The position numbers and the translations under genes were made by a program. 32,453 bases of DNA from an uncultured Bacteroides sp. (GTDB taxonomy: Bacteria > Bacillota > Clostridia > Lachnospirales > Lachnospiraceae), in NCBI GenBank assembly GCA_945865495.1, contig CAMBEF010000005.1, positions 1 to 32,453 of the forward strand, given 5' to 3'. Positions 15,522 to 24,045 of this stretch are shown here, one piece after another; the first letter of the stretch is position 1, and every line of letters starts with the position of its first letter. Below the pieces are notes generated by a model. That model worked only from the letters and a program-made list of their open reading frames with translations. It was not told the origin of the DNA and did no database searches.

Positions 15522-16283
15522 ATGCAGCCAGCTGCAACAAGCTATCTGCACGCATTTCTGGACATTGGCGAAGCTCTTTTATGCAGCGGTGCCGAGATTT
15601 TCCGTGTCGAAGATACTATCAACCGGATGGGATATGCGTGTGGTGCATCACAGATGAATGTATTTGTAATTACATCCAGCATTGTCATAACTATGGAACT
15701 TCCCGACGGCAATGCAAGGACTCAGACAAGACGCGTCCGTTCTGACAGTGGCAATGATTTTGCCAGGCTTGAAAAAATCAATGATCTCAGCCGCAGATTC
15801 TGTGCTAACCCAATGACTGTAGATGAGTTAAGACACGAGATAGATATTATAAATTCCAAAAAGCCCTCTATCATGGGACAGCTTGCAGGAAGCATACTTG
15901 CAGCCTTCAGCTTTGCAATATTCTATGGAGGCAATATTACTGACGGAATAGTTGCGGCTGTTGCTTCTGTCATAATATGGGCTTCGCAGATATGGCTCCG
16001 CCCTGTCTGCATGAATGGTGTGACGTTCCAGTTCGTTGCCTCATTTATTGCAGGATGCTTCATATGTGCAATGAAATGCCTGTTTCCGTCACTTCACATG
16101 GACAAGATTATGATAGGCGACATAATGCTTCTTATTCCGGGACTCATGTCTACCCACGCCATACGTGATATTCTGATAGGTGACACTATATCAGGTGTCA
16201 TGCGCTTCATAGAAGCCATGCTTCTCGCCGCAGTTCTGGCACTTGGTTTTATTGGAGCGATATGTCTGTTCAGATATATATAG
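15522..16283 (+). CDS. threonine/serine exporter, ThrE N-terminal-type subunit (DUF1212)
   Basis: Membrane protein expected to act with the next gene as a two-part ThrE exporter for threonine and serine. The 253-residue chain has a soluble N-terminal domain (ALLCSGAEIFRVEDTINRMG, the typical opening) of ~115 residues followed by about five membrane segments (GQLAGSILAAFSFAIFYGG to the C-terminal LAAVLALGFIGAICLF), with the conserved LLIPGLMSTHAIRDILIGD. ATG 15522 follows AGGAGG at good spacing. It is transcribed with its partner, 18 bases away, and divergent from mscS. Confidence 0.88.
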   Translation: MQPAATSYLHAFLDIGEALLCSGAEIFRVEDTINRMGYACGASQMNVFVITSSIVITMELPDGNARTQTRRVRSDSGNDFARLEKINDLSRRFCANPMTVDELRHEIDIINSKKPSIMGQLAGSILAAFSFAIFYGGNITDGIVAAVASVIIWASQIWLRPVCMNGVTFQFVASFIAGCFICAMKCLFPSLHMDKIMIGDIMLLIPGLMSTHAIRDILIGDTISGVMRFIEAMLLAAVLALGFIGAICLFRYI

Positions 16284-16301
16284 CAAATGGAGATTAATTT
16301 T

Positions 16302-16763
16302 ATGATTGATACACAGCTTTTTGTTCAGCTTATAACAGCCGCTGCCGGTTCGGCCGGCTTTGGTCTGCTTTTCCATATCAAAAAAAGATATATTGGGCTT
16401 GTTGGCATTGGAGGAATGATTGGATGGCTTGTCTATGTGTTCTGTACAGGCATATGGGATGGAGTTTTTCTCCCTTCACTTGCTGCCGGCTTTATTGTCG
16501 ATGTATATGCCGAGATTCTTGCAAGAATATGTAAGGAAACATCAACATCATTTTTTGTGACTTCAATAATTCCTCTTGTTCCGGGAAGTACACTGTTCTA
16601 CTGCATGAGCAGCATAGTAGAAGGCAATAATCACATGGCACTCATATACGGACGCGACACATTTTACTTTGCGCTCGGCATCGCCGTCGGTATGAGTGCA
16701 GCATGGTCAATATGCTATTTCGGACGTACAGTAAGGAATCGGGCAGAAGAAAGTTCTCATTAA
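16302..16763 (+). CDS. threonine/serine exporter, ThrE C-terminal-type subunit (ThrE_2/DUF3815)
   Basis: Small membrane protein of 153 residues that completes the split ThrE exporter with the upstream gene. Four or five hydrophobic segments are visible: from QLITAAAGSAGFGLLFHI, through LVGIGGMIGWLVYVF and SIIPLVPGSTLFYCM (conserved in the family), to YFALGIAVGMSAAWSICYF. ATG 16302 has GGAG 9 bases upstream; ATG 16287, five codons earlier, overlaps that site and has none of its own. A hairpin terminator follows at 16803. It is convergent with cbiD. Confidence 0.85.
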   Translation: MIDTQLFVQLITAAAGSAGFGLLFHIKKRYIGLVGIGGMIGWLVYVFCTGIWDGVFLPSLAAGFIVDVYAEILARICKETSTSFFVTSIIPLVPGSTLFYCMSSIVEGNNHMALIYGRDTFYFALGIAVGMSAAWSICYFGRTVRNRAEESSH

Positions 16764-16802
16764 GCAGATTTTCATTTTCTTCAATAAATCATGGGGATGC
16801 AT

Positions 16803-16827
16803 CAGGCATTTATATCATGCCTGTTTT
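16803..16827 (+). terminator. terminator of the thrE pair
   Basis: CAGGCAT (16803-16809) pairs with ATGCCTG (16817-16823), a perfect 7-bp stem with a 7-base loop, followed by TTTT. It overlaps the last bases of the convergent cbiD gene (stop at 16815-16817). Confidence 0.75.
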
Positions 16828-17963
16828 AGAATATCTCTTAACATATCTTCTGCCTGCGGGCTTTTTGCAAGCATACCATACTTATTGGAATATATCATAC
16901 ACTCAATATGCAGCCTGTCACCTGCACGTCTGGTGAGATTCTGCATAACTTTGTCAAGTACACATGACATTGTTGCTTCAAGCAGATTTCCCTGCCCTTC
17001 TGAATCTCTGTCAATAATATCAAGTGCATCTTCTGTTGTAACTGCATCAAGTATACGCAGTGCCGTATTACTGTCAGCCCCCGCACTTATTGCGGCTGCG
17101 GCAAGAAGCTCCATTCTGCAGTCGCCTTCTTTGGAGTGGGTATTCATAATTCCACCTGCCACCTTAATAAGCTTGCCAATGTGACCGGTAAGAATCATCG
17201 AATCAAATCCAAGCTCCTCTGCCATATCTATCGTGTCTCCGATATAATTACTGCATTTTACGCTTCTGTCAATATCATACCCGTATGTATTCTTAAGAAA
17301 ATCTCTTCCGTAATTGCCGGGTGTTACCGCAACCGATGCAATTCCGAGTGCGCGTTTCTGCCTGAGTTCAACACGGATTGTATCAAGAAGTGCTTTTGTA
17401 CTCATAGGCTCTACAATTCCACTCGTTCCAAGAATTGATATTCCACCCTCTATTCCAAGTCTCGGATTAAATGTATTTGCCGCGACTTCACGTCCCTCAG
17501 GCACAGAAATTTCAACCCTGATAACACCTTTGTAATCGCATATATCCATAACCTCAGCAACCTCATCTGCAATCATCTTTCTCGGAACATGGTTAATTGC
17601 AGCATTTCCCACAGGCTGGTCAAGCCCCGGCTTTGTCACACGACCCACACCGTTTCCTCCGTCAATTATTACTTTGGCATTGTCATTACTGCTGTCATTA
17701 CCCTGCATTGCATAAGGCTCCATCGTCACCAATGCACAGACATGTACGCCCGTTGTAATATCGGGATCATCACCGCCGTCTTTTATCACCGCACAGCTCA
17801 CCGAATTCTCATTCATTACTATATCTTCTATCTGTGCGTTAAATACTATTCCCTTAGGTGTCTGTATACTTATTGTCTCTTTTCTTCTTCCTGTCAGCAG
17901 CATATAGCATGCAGCCTTTGCCGCTGCTGCCGCGCAGCTTCCGGTTGTGAATCCGTATCTCAT
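16815..17963 (-). CDS. cbiD: cobalt-precorrin-5B (C1)-methyltransferase CbiD
   Basis: Methylates C1 of cobalt-precorrin-5B with S-adenosylmethionine in the anaerobic (early cobalt) route to cobalamin. The 382-residue protein begins with the family signature MRYGFTTGSCAAAAAKAA and keeps GDDPDITTG, IDGGNGVGRVTKPGL, TFNPRLGIEGGISILGTSGIVEPMS and ILTGHIGKLIKVAGGI. I prefer ATG 17963 with AAGGG 5 bases upstream; a GTG two codons earlier is possible. It is the last gene of a minus-strand run, 13 bases after the ATC-hydrolase-family gene; CbiC lies 1.4 kb upstream, but no other cob/cbi genes are in the window. No cobalamin riboswitch was recognised ahead of this group. Confidence 0.95.
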   Translation of the reverse strand: MRYGFTTGSCAAAAAKAACYMLLTGRRKETISIQTPKGIVFNAQIEDIVMNENSVSCAVIKDGGDDPDITTGVHVCALVTMEPYAMQGNDSSNDNAKVIIDGGNGVGRVTKPGLDQPVGNAAINHVPRKMIADEVAEVMDICDYKGVIRVEISVPEGREVAANTFNPRLGIEGGISILGTSGIVEPMSTKALLDTIRVELRQKRALGIASVAVTPGNYGRDFLKNTYGYDIDRSVKCSNYIGDTIDMAEELGFDSMILTGHIGKLIKVAGGIMNTHSKEGDCRMELLAAAAISAGADSNTALRILDAVTTEDALDIIDRDSEGQGNLLEATMSCVLDKVMQNLTRRAGDRLHIECMIYSNKYGMLAKSPQAEDMLRDILKQA

Positions 17964-17976
17964 AGTCACCCTTTTT

Positions 17977-18603
17977 CTAATGAATTATTTTTGTCACATG
18001 AAAATCACAGCAATCATTACCCTGCGCCAGTGTTTTGGTACGATGCAGCTGACCTCCTTCATTGCGATAATTTCTCTCATCCATATTACATAGGCACGGA
18101 ACAAATTCAAAGCAGTTCTCACGTTTGCCAAGCTTACATATGCCACATTCCGTATATGTATTGTAAAATTCATCTACACCCTTTTCGTAACAGAACTTCC
18201 AGTCAAGCTCATACGTTGAGGTCTGGCTTGCTATGCTTTCTCTCACCTTTTTATCCTGAACCTTATCTGTAAACAGGACACATTTTTTATTTTTGTGTAC
18301 ATTAACGATAAATGGCGAATCAAAGACTGCGGTTACCATTGTATCTATTACATCGGGTGTTATCATGGCCGGTTCTGCCTTATGTAACGAAAATACAAAT
18401 GCTGCTATATACAGATTCATCTCTAATGAGCTGCCTCCTATATCCGGTGTTCTTAAAAGCATCGCCTTGTATTCCTGTTTTACTTTTTTCCTGTATCTTT
18501 TCATATCCATCTTTGGATATATCATCGAAAGCCTTGCTAATGCAGTCTTGAAACATAATAATTCTACCGCTTTTGCATAAATTCCGTATTTTAACATATG
18601 CAT
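17977..18603 (-). CDS. L-2-amino-thiazoline-4-carboxylate hydrolase family protein
   Basis: A 208-residue soluble protein. The C-terminal third carries the family pattern: several Cys residues (ECGICKLGKRENCFEFVPCLCNMDE), then QLHRTKTLAQGNDCCDFHV, which matches the ATC hydrolase family ending with R-T-x-T-L-A-x-G-x-x-C-D-F. The N-terminal half is helical and basic (KRYRKKVKQEYKAM). ATG 18603 follows AGGACAGG; an ATG two codons on is an alternative. The named activity (opening a thiazoline ring toward cysteine) is known for few members, so the true substrate is open. It sits 13 bases before cbiD and after a truncated acetyltransferase relic, which suggests local rearrangement placed it here. 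Confidence 0.65.
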   Translation of the reverse strand: MHMLKYGIYAKAVELLCFKTALARLSMIYPKMDMKRYRKKVKQEYKAMLLRTPDIGGSSLEMNLYIAAFVFSLHKAEPAMITPDVIDTMVTAVFDSPFIVNVHKNKKCVLFTDKVQDKKVRESIASQTSTYELDWKFCYEKGVDEFYNTYTECGICKLGKRENCFEFVPCLCNMDERNYRNEGGQLHRTKTLAQGNDCCDFHVTKIIH

Positions 18604-18642
18604 TACCTGTCCTTTTTTTACATGTTACATGCATTTTCCTCA

Positions 18643-18702
18643 TTACTTATCATAATTGGCATCATACAGATATCCGTTCTGAGCCTTCTCCCATTCAGTC
18701 AT
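18643..18702 (-). pseudogene. 19-codon relic of a maltose/galactoside O-acetyltransferase
   Basis: On the minus strand an ATG at 18702 overlaps the stop of the HAD gene (ATGA) and encodes MTEWEKAQNGYLYDANYDK, then stops. This is the typical start of the Mac domain of sugar O-acetyltransferases (M-T-E-x-E-K-x-x-x-G-x-L-Y-D-A-x), whose full length is about 190-200 residues. The rest of the gene is missing; the next gene begins 40 bases later. Either a deletion removed the body of the gene, or the remaining peptide is kept as a short coupled leader. Recognition rests on 19 residues only. Confidence 0.6.
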
Positions 18703-19307
18703 GACTGTACCTCCTCAAGCAGCCTGTCTATCTCCTGCCAGCCACTGCATCTTACAAACCTGTCATCAGGAAGCTCTGCCTGCCTGTTCCATGGGCGGTC
18801 AAAAACCGCCACCTTACATTTGTCAAAATGCATGACGTGTTCAAAGGCCGCAGGTGAATCCTCCACTGCAAAATCAAAGGTCATGCTGTAAAGCTGCTCC
18901 AGTGTCATATTGTATGTATAATCCTGTTTGAACATTTCACGTCCGTATTTGTCCACACAATAAAGCGGAATACGCTCAAGATTGTGCTCATCAAGCCACT
19001 GCCTTGACGGTTTGTATGCATCGAAAGGTCTTCCCGTAATCACAAAGACCTCATGTCCTTCATCCACCCACTTATTAATTGTCTCTGACGCCCCGGTAGT
19101 TTCCTCATAACTCAGCAGATTGTCAGGAATATGCCCTGCCTTCATCAATTCATCATACTGCTCGTCACTTAAGTCAACTGACCTCAGGAGATTAAAAAAC
19201 TGAACCTGCCGGTAAGGTACATCAATTCCAAACATTTTCCTGGCAATCTTCGTGAAATAAAGAGCTGTCTCACATATTACATCATCAAAATCTATATATA
19301 TCTTCAT
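18699..19307 (-). CDS. HAD-family 5'(3')-nucleotidase-like phosphatase
   Basis: A 202-residue cytosolic HAD hydrolase resembling the NT5C deoxyribonucleotidase group. Motif I is IDFDDV (nucleophile D6, acid/base D8), motif II is VFVITGRPF, and motif IV is FDFAVEDSP; the inserted cap from ~20 to ~75 is helical. It probably removes phosphate from a nucleotide or a similar small molecule. ATG 19307 follows AAGGAG at 6 bases; the gene begins 11 bases after cbiC. Its stop overlaps the ATG of the acetyltransferase relic. The substrate is not known, and no link with cobalamin synthesis is visible other than position. Confidence 0.75.
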   Translation of the reverse strand: MKIYIDFDDVICETALYFTKIARKMFGIDVPYRQVQFFNLLRSVDLSDEQYDELMKAGHIPDNLLSYEETTGASETINKWVDEGHEVFVITGRPFDAYKPSRQWLDEHNLERIPLYCVDKYGREMFKQDYTYNMTLEQLYSMTFDFAVEDSPAAFEHVMHFDKCKVAVFDRPWNRQAELPDDRFVRCSGWQEIDRLLEEVQS

Positions 19308-19318
19308 TGTATCTCCTT

Positions 19319-19954
19319 TTAATGCATACCATACACCAGCGCATTACATATCGCCGCCGCGACATTACTTCCGCCCTTACGCCCCCGGTTCACAATATGC
19401 GGAACATCACTCTGTATGATAAGCTCTTTGGCTGCCTCCACATTAACAAAACCTACAGGAACACCGATTATGAAAGCAGGCGTGAATACTTCCTCCTGCA
19501 TCATCTCATGCAGACTTATAAGTGCCGTAGGTGCGTTGCCAATTGCAAATATCACCGGCCTGTTAAGGGCTGCTGCCCTCTCCATGCTTACCGTTGCTCT
19601 GGTAACACCTCTGCTTTTTGCCTCAGCCGCCACATCTTCATCCGCCATAAAGCAATGTACCTCTCCTCCATATCCGGCAAGGCGTTTCTTGTTAATTCCC
19701 GCCTTTGCCATGTTGGTATCCGTAACTATGTGTGCGCCGTTCTTTATGAGATTTCTTGCCTTTTCAACTGCATTTTCCGAATATACCAGAGTATCAGCAT
19801 AATCAAAATCTGCTGTCGTGTGAATAACCCTTTTCGTCACCGGCTCCTGCACCGCATCAAGGACTATTCCACGCTGCTCAAGCTCTCTTCCTATAATCTC
19901 AAAGCTGCGCTTTTCTATCTCATCCGGTCTGACATATTCTATGTGTGTATTCAT
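19319..19954 (-). CDS. cbiC: precorrin-8X methylmutase CbiC
   Basis: Moves the C11 methyl group to C12 to turn cobalt-precorrin-8 into cobyrinate, late in corrin ring assembly. The 211-residue length is standard. Catalytic His is H45 in KRVIHTTADFDYAD; other family segments are IVTDTNMAKAGI, ERAAALNRPVIFAIGNAPTAL and the C-terminal GVPVGFVNVEAAKE with NRGRKGGSNVAAAI. ATG 19954 has AAGGAG 6 bases upstream. It lies 21 bases after the bile salt hydrolase gene and 11 before the HAD gene, so it is co-transcribed with them, an odd company for a corrin gene. Confidence 0.95.
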   Translation of the reverse strand: MNTHIEYVRPDEIEKRSFEIIGRELEQRGIVLDAVQEPVTKRVIHTTADFDYADTLVYSENAVEKARNLIKNGAHIVTDTNMAKAGINKKRLAGYGGEVHCFMADEDVAAEAKSRGVTRATVSMERAAALNRPVIFAIGNAPTALISLHEMMQEEVFTPAFIIGVPVGFVNVEAAKELIIQSDVPHIVNRGRKGGSNVAAAICNALVYGMH

Positions 19955-19975
19955 GTAAAGCTCCTTAAAATGTTA

Positions 19976-20950
19976 TTAATTGAGATACTTTATATTCTCC
20001 CCTGTCACAAGCGGATACTTCACTATATCTGTGCCATCAAGATTCTCTTTATGCATATCGACTGCCGTTATCTGATGATTCTCATATGTTGTGTAGTAAT
20101 ATATGCCCTTGTCCGCATTACAGCATGATGTGTAGAGCGTTATCTCGTACTTGCCGTCTGCCACTTCACAACAGCCTCTCTGCTGGTCTACGCTGTTAAG
20201 GATATGGAAGAACTGGCTTACGCTCTCATTCTCGGATGTTCCTGACTTAGAGTTCATCTTTACAAATGCCACTCTTGCAAATCGTGATTCTGACGAAAGG
20301 TCTCCCGGAAGTCCGATAGCACCCATACCACGGCTGTATGTGCAGAGTGAAAGCCTGTCCGAAAAATTACATTCCGGCTGCTTCGGAGAAAGCTTCATAT
20401 AGTTATTGAGCTGGAACATCTGCAATGGAAACGGTGGATTGTTGGTAAGCACTCCGACAGGATTATCGTACACATGAAGTCCGTCTGTCATCGACTCAAC
20501 AGTTACAGCCTCATTCTTATCTGCAATTATCCAGTGAAGCTGCGCCGAAGGAAGCTGTTCGCTGAACGGTGTACCTACAAGATTCATTCCTGCAAGCTTC
20601 TGCCTTGCCTCACTTACACTGGCACACTGTGCAAGTATCCATGGGATGAATTCATACTGTGCAACATTCCAGACGCCATCCTTTACATCCGCATACACCG
20701 CGTTGCCTACAAAGTTAAGTCCTGCCATTCCAAGACCCTTTTCATTAATTGCATCATAATAAAGCGGATACGTCCCGGCTACATGAGCCATTCCGATTAT
20801 CGCATAATGATTGTCGAGTTCTCCCATATGTCTGAATGTGAATTTGTAATTACGAGGTGTTATTGTTACATCATCCCCATATGAAAATTCATAATCAAGC
20901 GTCCTTCCAAAATAAAAATCTTCTGTCTTATACGTTGCTGCCGTACACAT
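19976..20950 (-). CDS. bsh: bile salt hydrolase (choloylglycine hydrolase)
   Basis: Hydrolyses the amide bond of glycine- or taurine-conjugated bile acids in the cytosol; Ntn-hydrolase fold. ATG 20950 is preceded by GGAGG at 5-6 bases and puts the nucleophile Cys at position 2, exposed after Met removal (MCTAATY). The other conserved residues are present: R16 and D19 in FGRTLDYE, N79 in MAGLNF, N170/N171 in GVLTNNP, R223/R226 in SRFARVAF. The segments NEKGLGMAGLNFVGNA and YSRGMGAIGLPGDLSS favour true bile salt hydrolase over penicillin V acylase. The protein has 324 residues, normal length, no signal peptide. A 10-bp inverted repeat stands between the upstream helicase stop and this start. 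It marks a gut inhabitant. Confidence 0.93.
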   Translation of the reverse strand: MCTAATYKTEDFYFGRTLDYEFSYGDDVTITPRNYKFTFRHMGELDNHYAIIGMAHVAGTYPLYYDAINEKGLGMAGLNFVGNAVYADVKDGVWNVAQYEFIPWILAQCASVSEARQKLAGMNLVGTPFSEQLPSAQLHWIIADKNEAVTVESMTDGLHVYDNPVGVLTNNPPFPLQMFQLNNYMKLSPKQPECNFSDRLSLCTYSRGMGAIGLPGDLSSESRFARVAFVKMNSKSGTSENESVSQFFHILNSVDQQRGCCEVADGKYEITLYTSCCNADKGIYYYTTYENHQITAVDMHKENLDGTDIVKYPLVTGENIKYLN

Positions 20951-20967
20951 ATCTGCCTCCATTTCTG

Positions 20968-21010
20968 CATATTAATCCAGGTTCCTGAACGCTGAATATA
21001 GATTAATATG
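20968..21010. promoter_or_regulatory. 10-bp inverted repeat before bsh
   Basis: CATATTAATC (20968-20977) and GATTAATATG (21001-21010) are perfect inverted copies separated by 23 bases that include the small hairpin CAGG-TT-CCTG (20978-20987). The element overlaps the helicase stop codon (21003) and ends 18 bases before the bsh start, next to its ribosome site. It could be an operator or an mRNA structure controlling bsh translation; it lacks a T-tail for termination. Confidence 0.5.
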
Positions 21011-24000
21011 ACTTAACACTCTTAAAATACTGAATCAGTATGTCTTTTATATAATTATATCGTCTGGCATAGGAATTTTCCACTCTTATAAGTTCAAAAC
21101 CATGCCTGCGGCATATCTCGTTTTTCTTGGCATCTCTCTGCATGACGATATCATTTTCCTGATGCTCTTTGCCGTCCAGCTCTATTGCAAGAATCGGAAT
21201 ATCCGTCCCCTTATATTCCTGCTCATATACAACAAAGTCAAATCTTCCGCTGTAAAACAGGTCATTATACTCAGTATTACCGTCAAATACATGTGCAATA
21301 CTTACTTCACGCTGCACAACGCACTTACGGTTGGTATTAAGGACGTTATCCAGCGCATGATTAAGCGTAGTGAGAAATGCTGCCTCCGTCTGTGTGCTGT
21401 ACGGCTTGATGCCGAGCGCCCTTGACGAATTCTCCCTTGGCGTAACCTGCGACTCTCCGTTGCTCTTTACATAACTGACAAGCTCGTATATATCATCCTG
21501 ACCTTCGCTGTGAAGCCTCTCAAGCTCACGGCTGTTGGACAGCACGATTAGCTGCTCCCTTGCCCTTGATGTTGCCACATTTATAAGCTCCCTGTTATTC
21601 TTAAGCCATTCATAAGTGCAGTGGGCTGTATTCGGTGTAAGTGCAAGTGAAAACAGCACAACATCCTTCTCATCTCCCTGAAATGCATGCACAGTTCCGC
21701 ACGTAACATTGCCGATGCCGTTTTTCTTAAGCTCCTCGTTAATCAGCTCCTTCTGGTTGGCAAACGGTGTTATTACTCCTATGCTTTTATCACTGTTTTT
21801 AAGCGCATACTTAACAATCTCCTCAGCCTCCCGCGGTGCCGTATTTCTGTAATATGACGCATCGTCCTCTACATCCATGAATACAAGCGGCTTTTCCTGC
21901 GTGCTTTTACTGTCTATCACAAGCTTGCCATTGTAATATTTTTTATTATTGAATTCTATTATCTTCCGGTTGCATCTGTAATGGTGGCTCAGAAGAATCT
22001 CCTCACTCACGGCATCGCATGCCAGATATGTCTTGTAGATTGAATTCTTAATGTAATCATATTCGTCCGTAATTCCGTAAGCCTTCCTGAGTGCCGCATT
22101 GTCGATAGGATTCAGCAGTATGACAGGACTTAGCTGCTGCGGATCACCTACAAGTGTAAGATTTCTGCCGCGGATAATCGGAATAAGTGACATTGCAATA
22201 TTGCCCTGACTTGCCTCGTCCATTATCACCATATCAAAATATGTGCCGGGACTTCCAAGCTTATGTGCAGATATTGATGTTGTCGCTATTATTGGAAATA
22301 TCTTCTGAAATTTTTTAAGATTTTCCTCTTTGTTAAGATAAGCATTGAACTGCTTTACCTTTTCAGCTTTATCATCACAGTATATTATCTTCAGCAGATC
22401 TTCATTCTTTGGCTCACTAAGCTTTTTGATATATCTGGCAGAGGTATAATAAAGATATTTTTTAAATTCATCCTCATCCTCCATAACAAGCTGCAAAGCC
22501 TCTTCGTCCGTTACCTCTCCTATATCTGCAAGTTTCTTTTTTACTGTCTGCAGCTGAACGCCATACAACTGCGTCTGAAATGCAAGATGCCTGTTAACCT
22601 CCATCAGCTTCTCTATTGCCTCTTCACGCTCCAGAAGCTCAAGCCTCTTCTCATGGCGGTGAAGAAGCGCCGTCAGCCGCTTTGTATTTTCAATCTTATC
22701 ATCCCTGTTGCGCTCTAGTGTGCTGTCATATATTCTTATCGGATTGGTCTGCTCATACAGCCTTTTCATATCTTCAAGCGCCTTAAGCACCATCTCATCA
22801 TTGCCAAGCCTTATAACCGGAAATGGAATCATTCCCTTGTTATGATACGCAATATTCTTTAATTTCTCGCATACGCCGTCTATCGGATGATTATTGTATG
22901 ATGCAAAGAGCACCGTCTTATCATTAAAAAATGCAGTTACAAGCGTGTTAACAATTGTGTTGGTCTTGCCCGTTCCCGGCGGCCCCTGTATATATGCAAG
23001 CGGATATTTCATTGAATTATGTATTGCAAGGAGCTGGTCAAGATTAATCTTCCTGTCAAGAAGCGTTATCGGATAGTCCTTTCGCCTGTCTACCTGTTTT
23101 AGGAGTTCCCCAAAGAATGCCTTTATCGGAATCGTAACTCTGTCCTCGCGGTACATCTCACTGATTGCGGCATATTCCTCATGAAGATCCAATATGTTAT
23201 TGCGCCCTATTGCAATAAGATAAGGCATATCGTCAACACCGTTTATCTGTGGATTGGAAGCTGTTATTCTGTCCTTAATAAGCTCCTCATTCCTGTCAAA
23301 ATCCTTCAGCAGCTCATAATCATCAGCATCTAAGAAACGATGGATGCTGCATTTGCTCTCAGGTCTGTCCTTATCCAGCACAAATTCTGTACATATCGTG
23401 ACCTCTTCATCCTGACGCAGCGTTCTTGCGGCAACATCAAGCCTGAGTTTCCTGTATGCAAGCACATACAGCCCTTTTGGCATATGAATACTTATTACAT
23501 TTATTGCAAGCTGCTTTATATTGCGGTTCATTCCGCCATGCTTTGCCGCATACTGAAAGTTATTTACAATCTGCCCGAACTGCCCTTCATTAAGCTTCAT
23601 GCTTCCCGTCCACTCTCTGTCGAGATGGTCAATCAGTGCGTAGTCAGTCTTATAAGGCGTTGAATCAAGCCTGTTACAGTCTGCCAGATAATTAAGTATC
23701 TTAAGATTGGCTGCGTTATCAAATATACTCTTATACTTAACCGGATTAATGCAGATATCCTCTATGAGCTTTTCATTTACATCAAAATAAGAGCCATCAA
23801 GCACTGATGATGACAATATTGAGTCTATATAAATCTTAAGTTCTAAGGTTGTCAGCCTTGCGAGGTGCAGTCCCTGAACCTTCATTGACCTGTCACTTGT
23901 GTCAATGTTCATAATCCCTATCCAGTACTTTGTCACCTCATCCTGACCATTCCGGTATTCAATACTGAGCCACTTGCCCTCATGAATTGCACGGAATATA

Positions 24001-24020
24001 TCGCGGCATACTGTATTCAT
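21003..24020 (-). CDS. WYL-SF1 helicase-restriction-endonuclease-like fusion
   Basis: A 1005-residue nucleic-acid enzyme. Residues ~1-80 look like a WYL sensor domain (AIHEGKWLSIEYRNG, then KVQGLHLARLTTLEL). A UvrD/Upf1-type SF1 helicase follows: Walker A GPPGTGKT (346-353), a long helical insertion (~430-560), DEAS (601-604), GDPQQLSPV (~625), HAFQGDEKDVV (~777) and NVATSRAREQL (~814). Residues ~870-1005 form a PD-(D/E)xK nuclease of DUF2726/Vsr type, with Asp in RFDFVVYE (~928) and ELDGKEH (947-953). I chose ATG 24020 with AGGAGA upstream, 26 bases after the ATPase gene. All motifs look active. Similar helicase-nuclease fusions occur in phage defence, but a repair role is equally possible. 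Confidence 0.85.
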   Translation of the reverse strand: MNTVCRDIFRAIHEGKWLSIEYRNGQDEVTKYWIGIMNIDTSDRSMKVQGLHLARLTTLELKIYIDSILSSSVLDGSYFDVNEKLIEDICINPVKYKSIFDNAANLKILNYLADCNRLDSTPYKTDYALIDHLDREWTGSMKLNEGQFGQIVNNFQYAAKHGGMNRNIKQLAINVISIHMPKGLYVLAYRKLRLDVAARTLRQDEEVTICTEFVLDKDRPESKCSIHRFLDADDYELLKDFDRNEELIKDRITASNPQINGVDDMPYLIAIGRNNILDLHEEYAAISEMYREDRVTIPIKAFFGELLKQVDRRKDYPITLLDRKINLDQLLAIHNSMKYPLAYIQGPPGTGKTNTIVNTLVTAFFNDKTVLFASYNNHPIDGVCEKLKNIAYHNKGMIPFPVIRLGNDEMVLKALEDMKRLYEQTNPIRIYDSTLERNRDDKIENTKRLTALLHRHEKRLELLEREEAIEKLMEVNRHLAFQTQLYGVQLQTVKKKLADIGEVTDEEALQLVMEDEDEFKKYLYYTSARYIKKLSEPKNEDLLKIIYCDDKAEKVKQFNAYLNKEENLKKFQKIFPIIATTSISAHKLGSPGTYFDMVIMDEASQGNIAMSLIPIIRGRNLTLVGDPQQLSPVILLNPIDNAALRKAYGITDEYDYIKNSIYKTYLACDAVSEEILLSHHYRCNRKIIEFNNKKYYNGKLVIDSKSTQEKPLVFMDVEDDASYYRNTAPREAEEIVKYALKNSDKSIGVITPFANQKELINEELKKNGIGNVTCGTVHAFQGDEKDVVLFSLALTPNTAHCTYEWLKNNRELINVATSRAREQLIVLSNSRELERLHSEGQDDIYELVSYVKSNGESQVTPRENSSRALGIKPYSTQTEAAFLTTLNHALDNVLNTNRKCVVQREVSIAHVFDGNTEYNDLFYSGRFDFVVYEQEYKGTDIPILAIELDGKEHQENDIVMQRDAKKNEICRRHGFELIRVENSYARRYNYIKDILIQYFKSVKSY

Positions 24021-24045
24021 GGCTGTCTCTCCTGATGTAATGGTG

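Noticed and set aside
15406-15555. Longer MscS protein beginning at 15555
   Set aside because: It would overlap the start of the divergent exporter and adds a non-family N-terminus; ATG 15405 starts the normal channel.
20951-20962. ATG 20962 as the bsh start
   Set aside because: It would bury the catalytic Cys four residues inside; ATG 20950 has GGAGG and makes Cys residue 2.
16287-20962. Cobalamin riboswitch for cbiC or cbiD
   Set aside because: Intergenic gaps in this run are too short and show no B12-box-like or large folded region.
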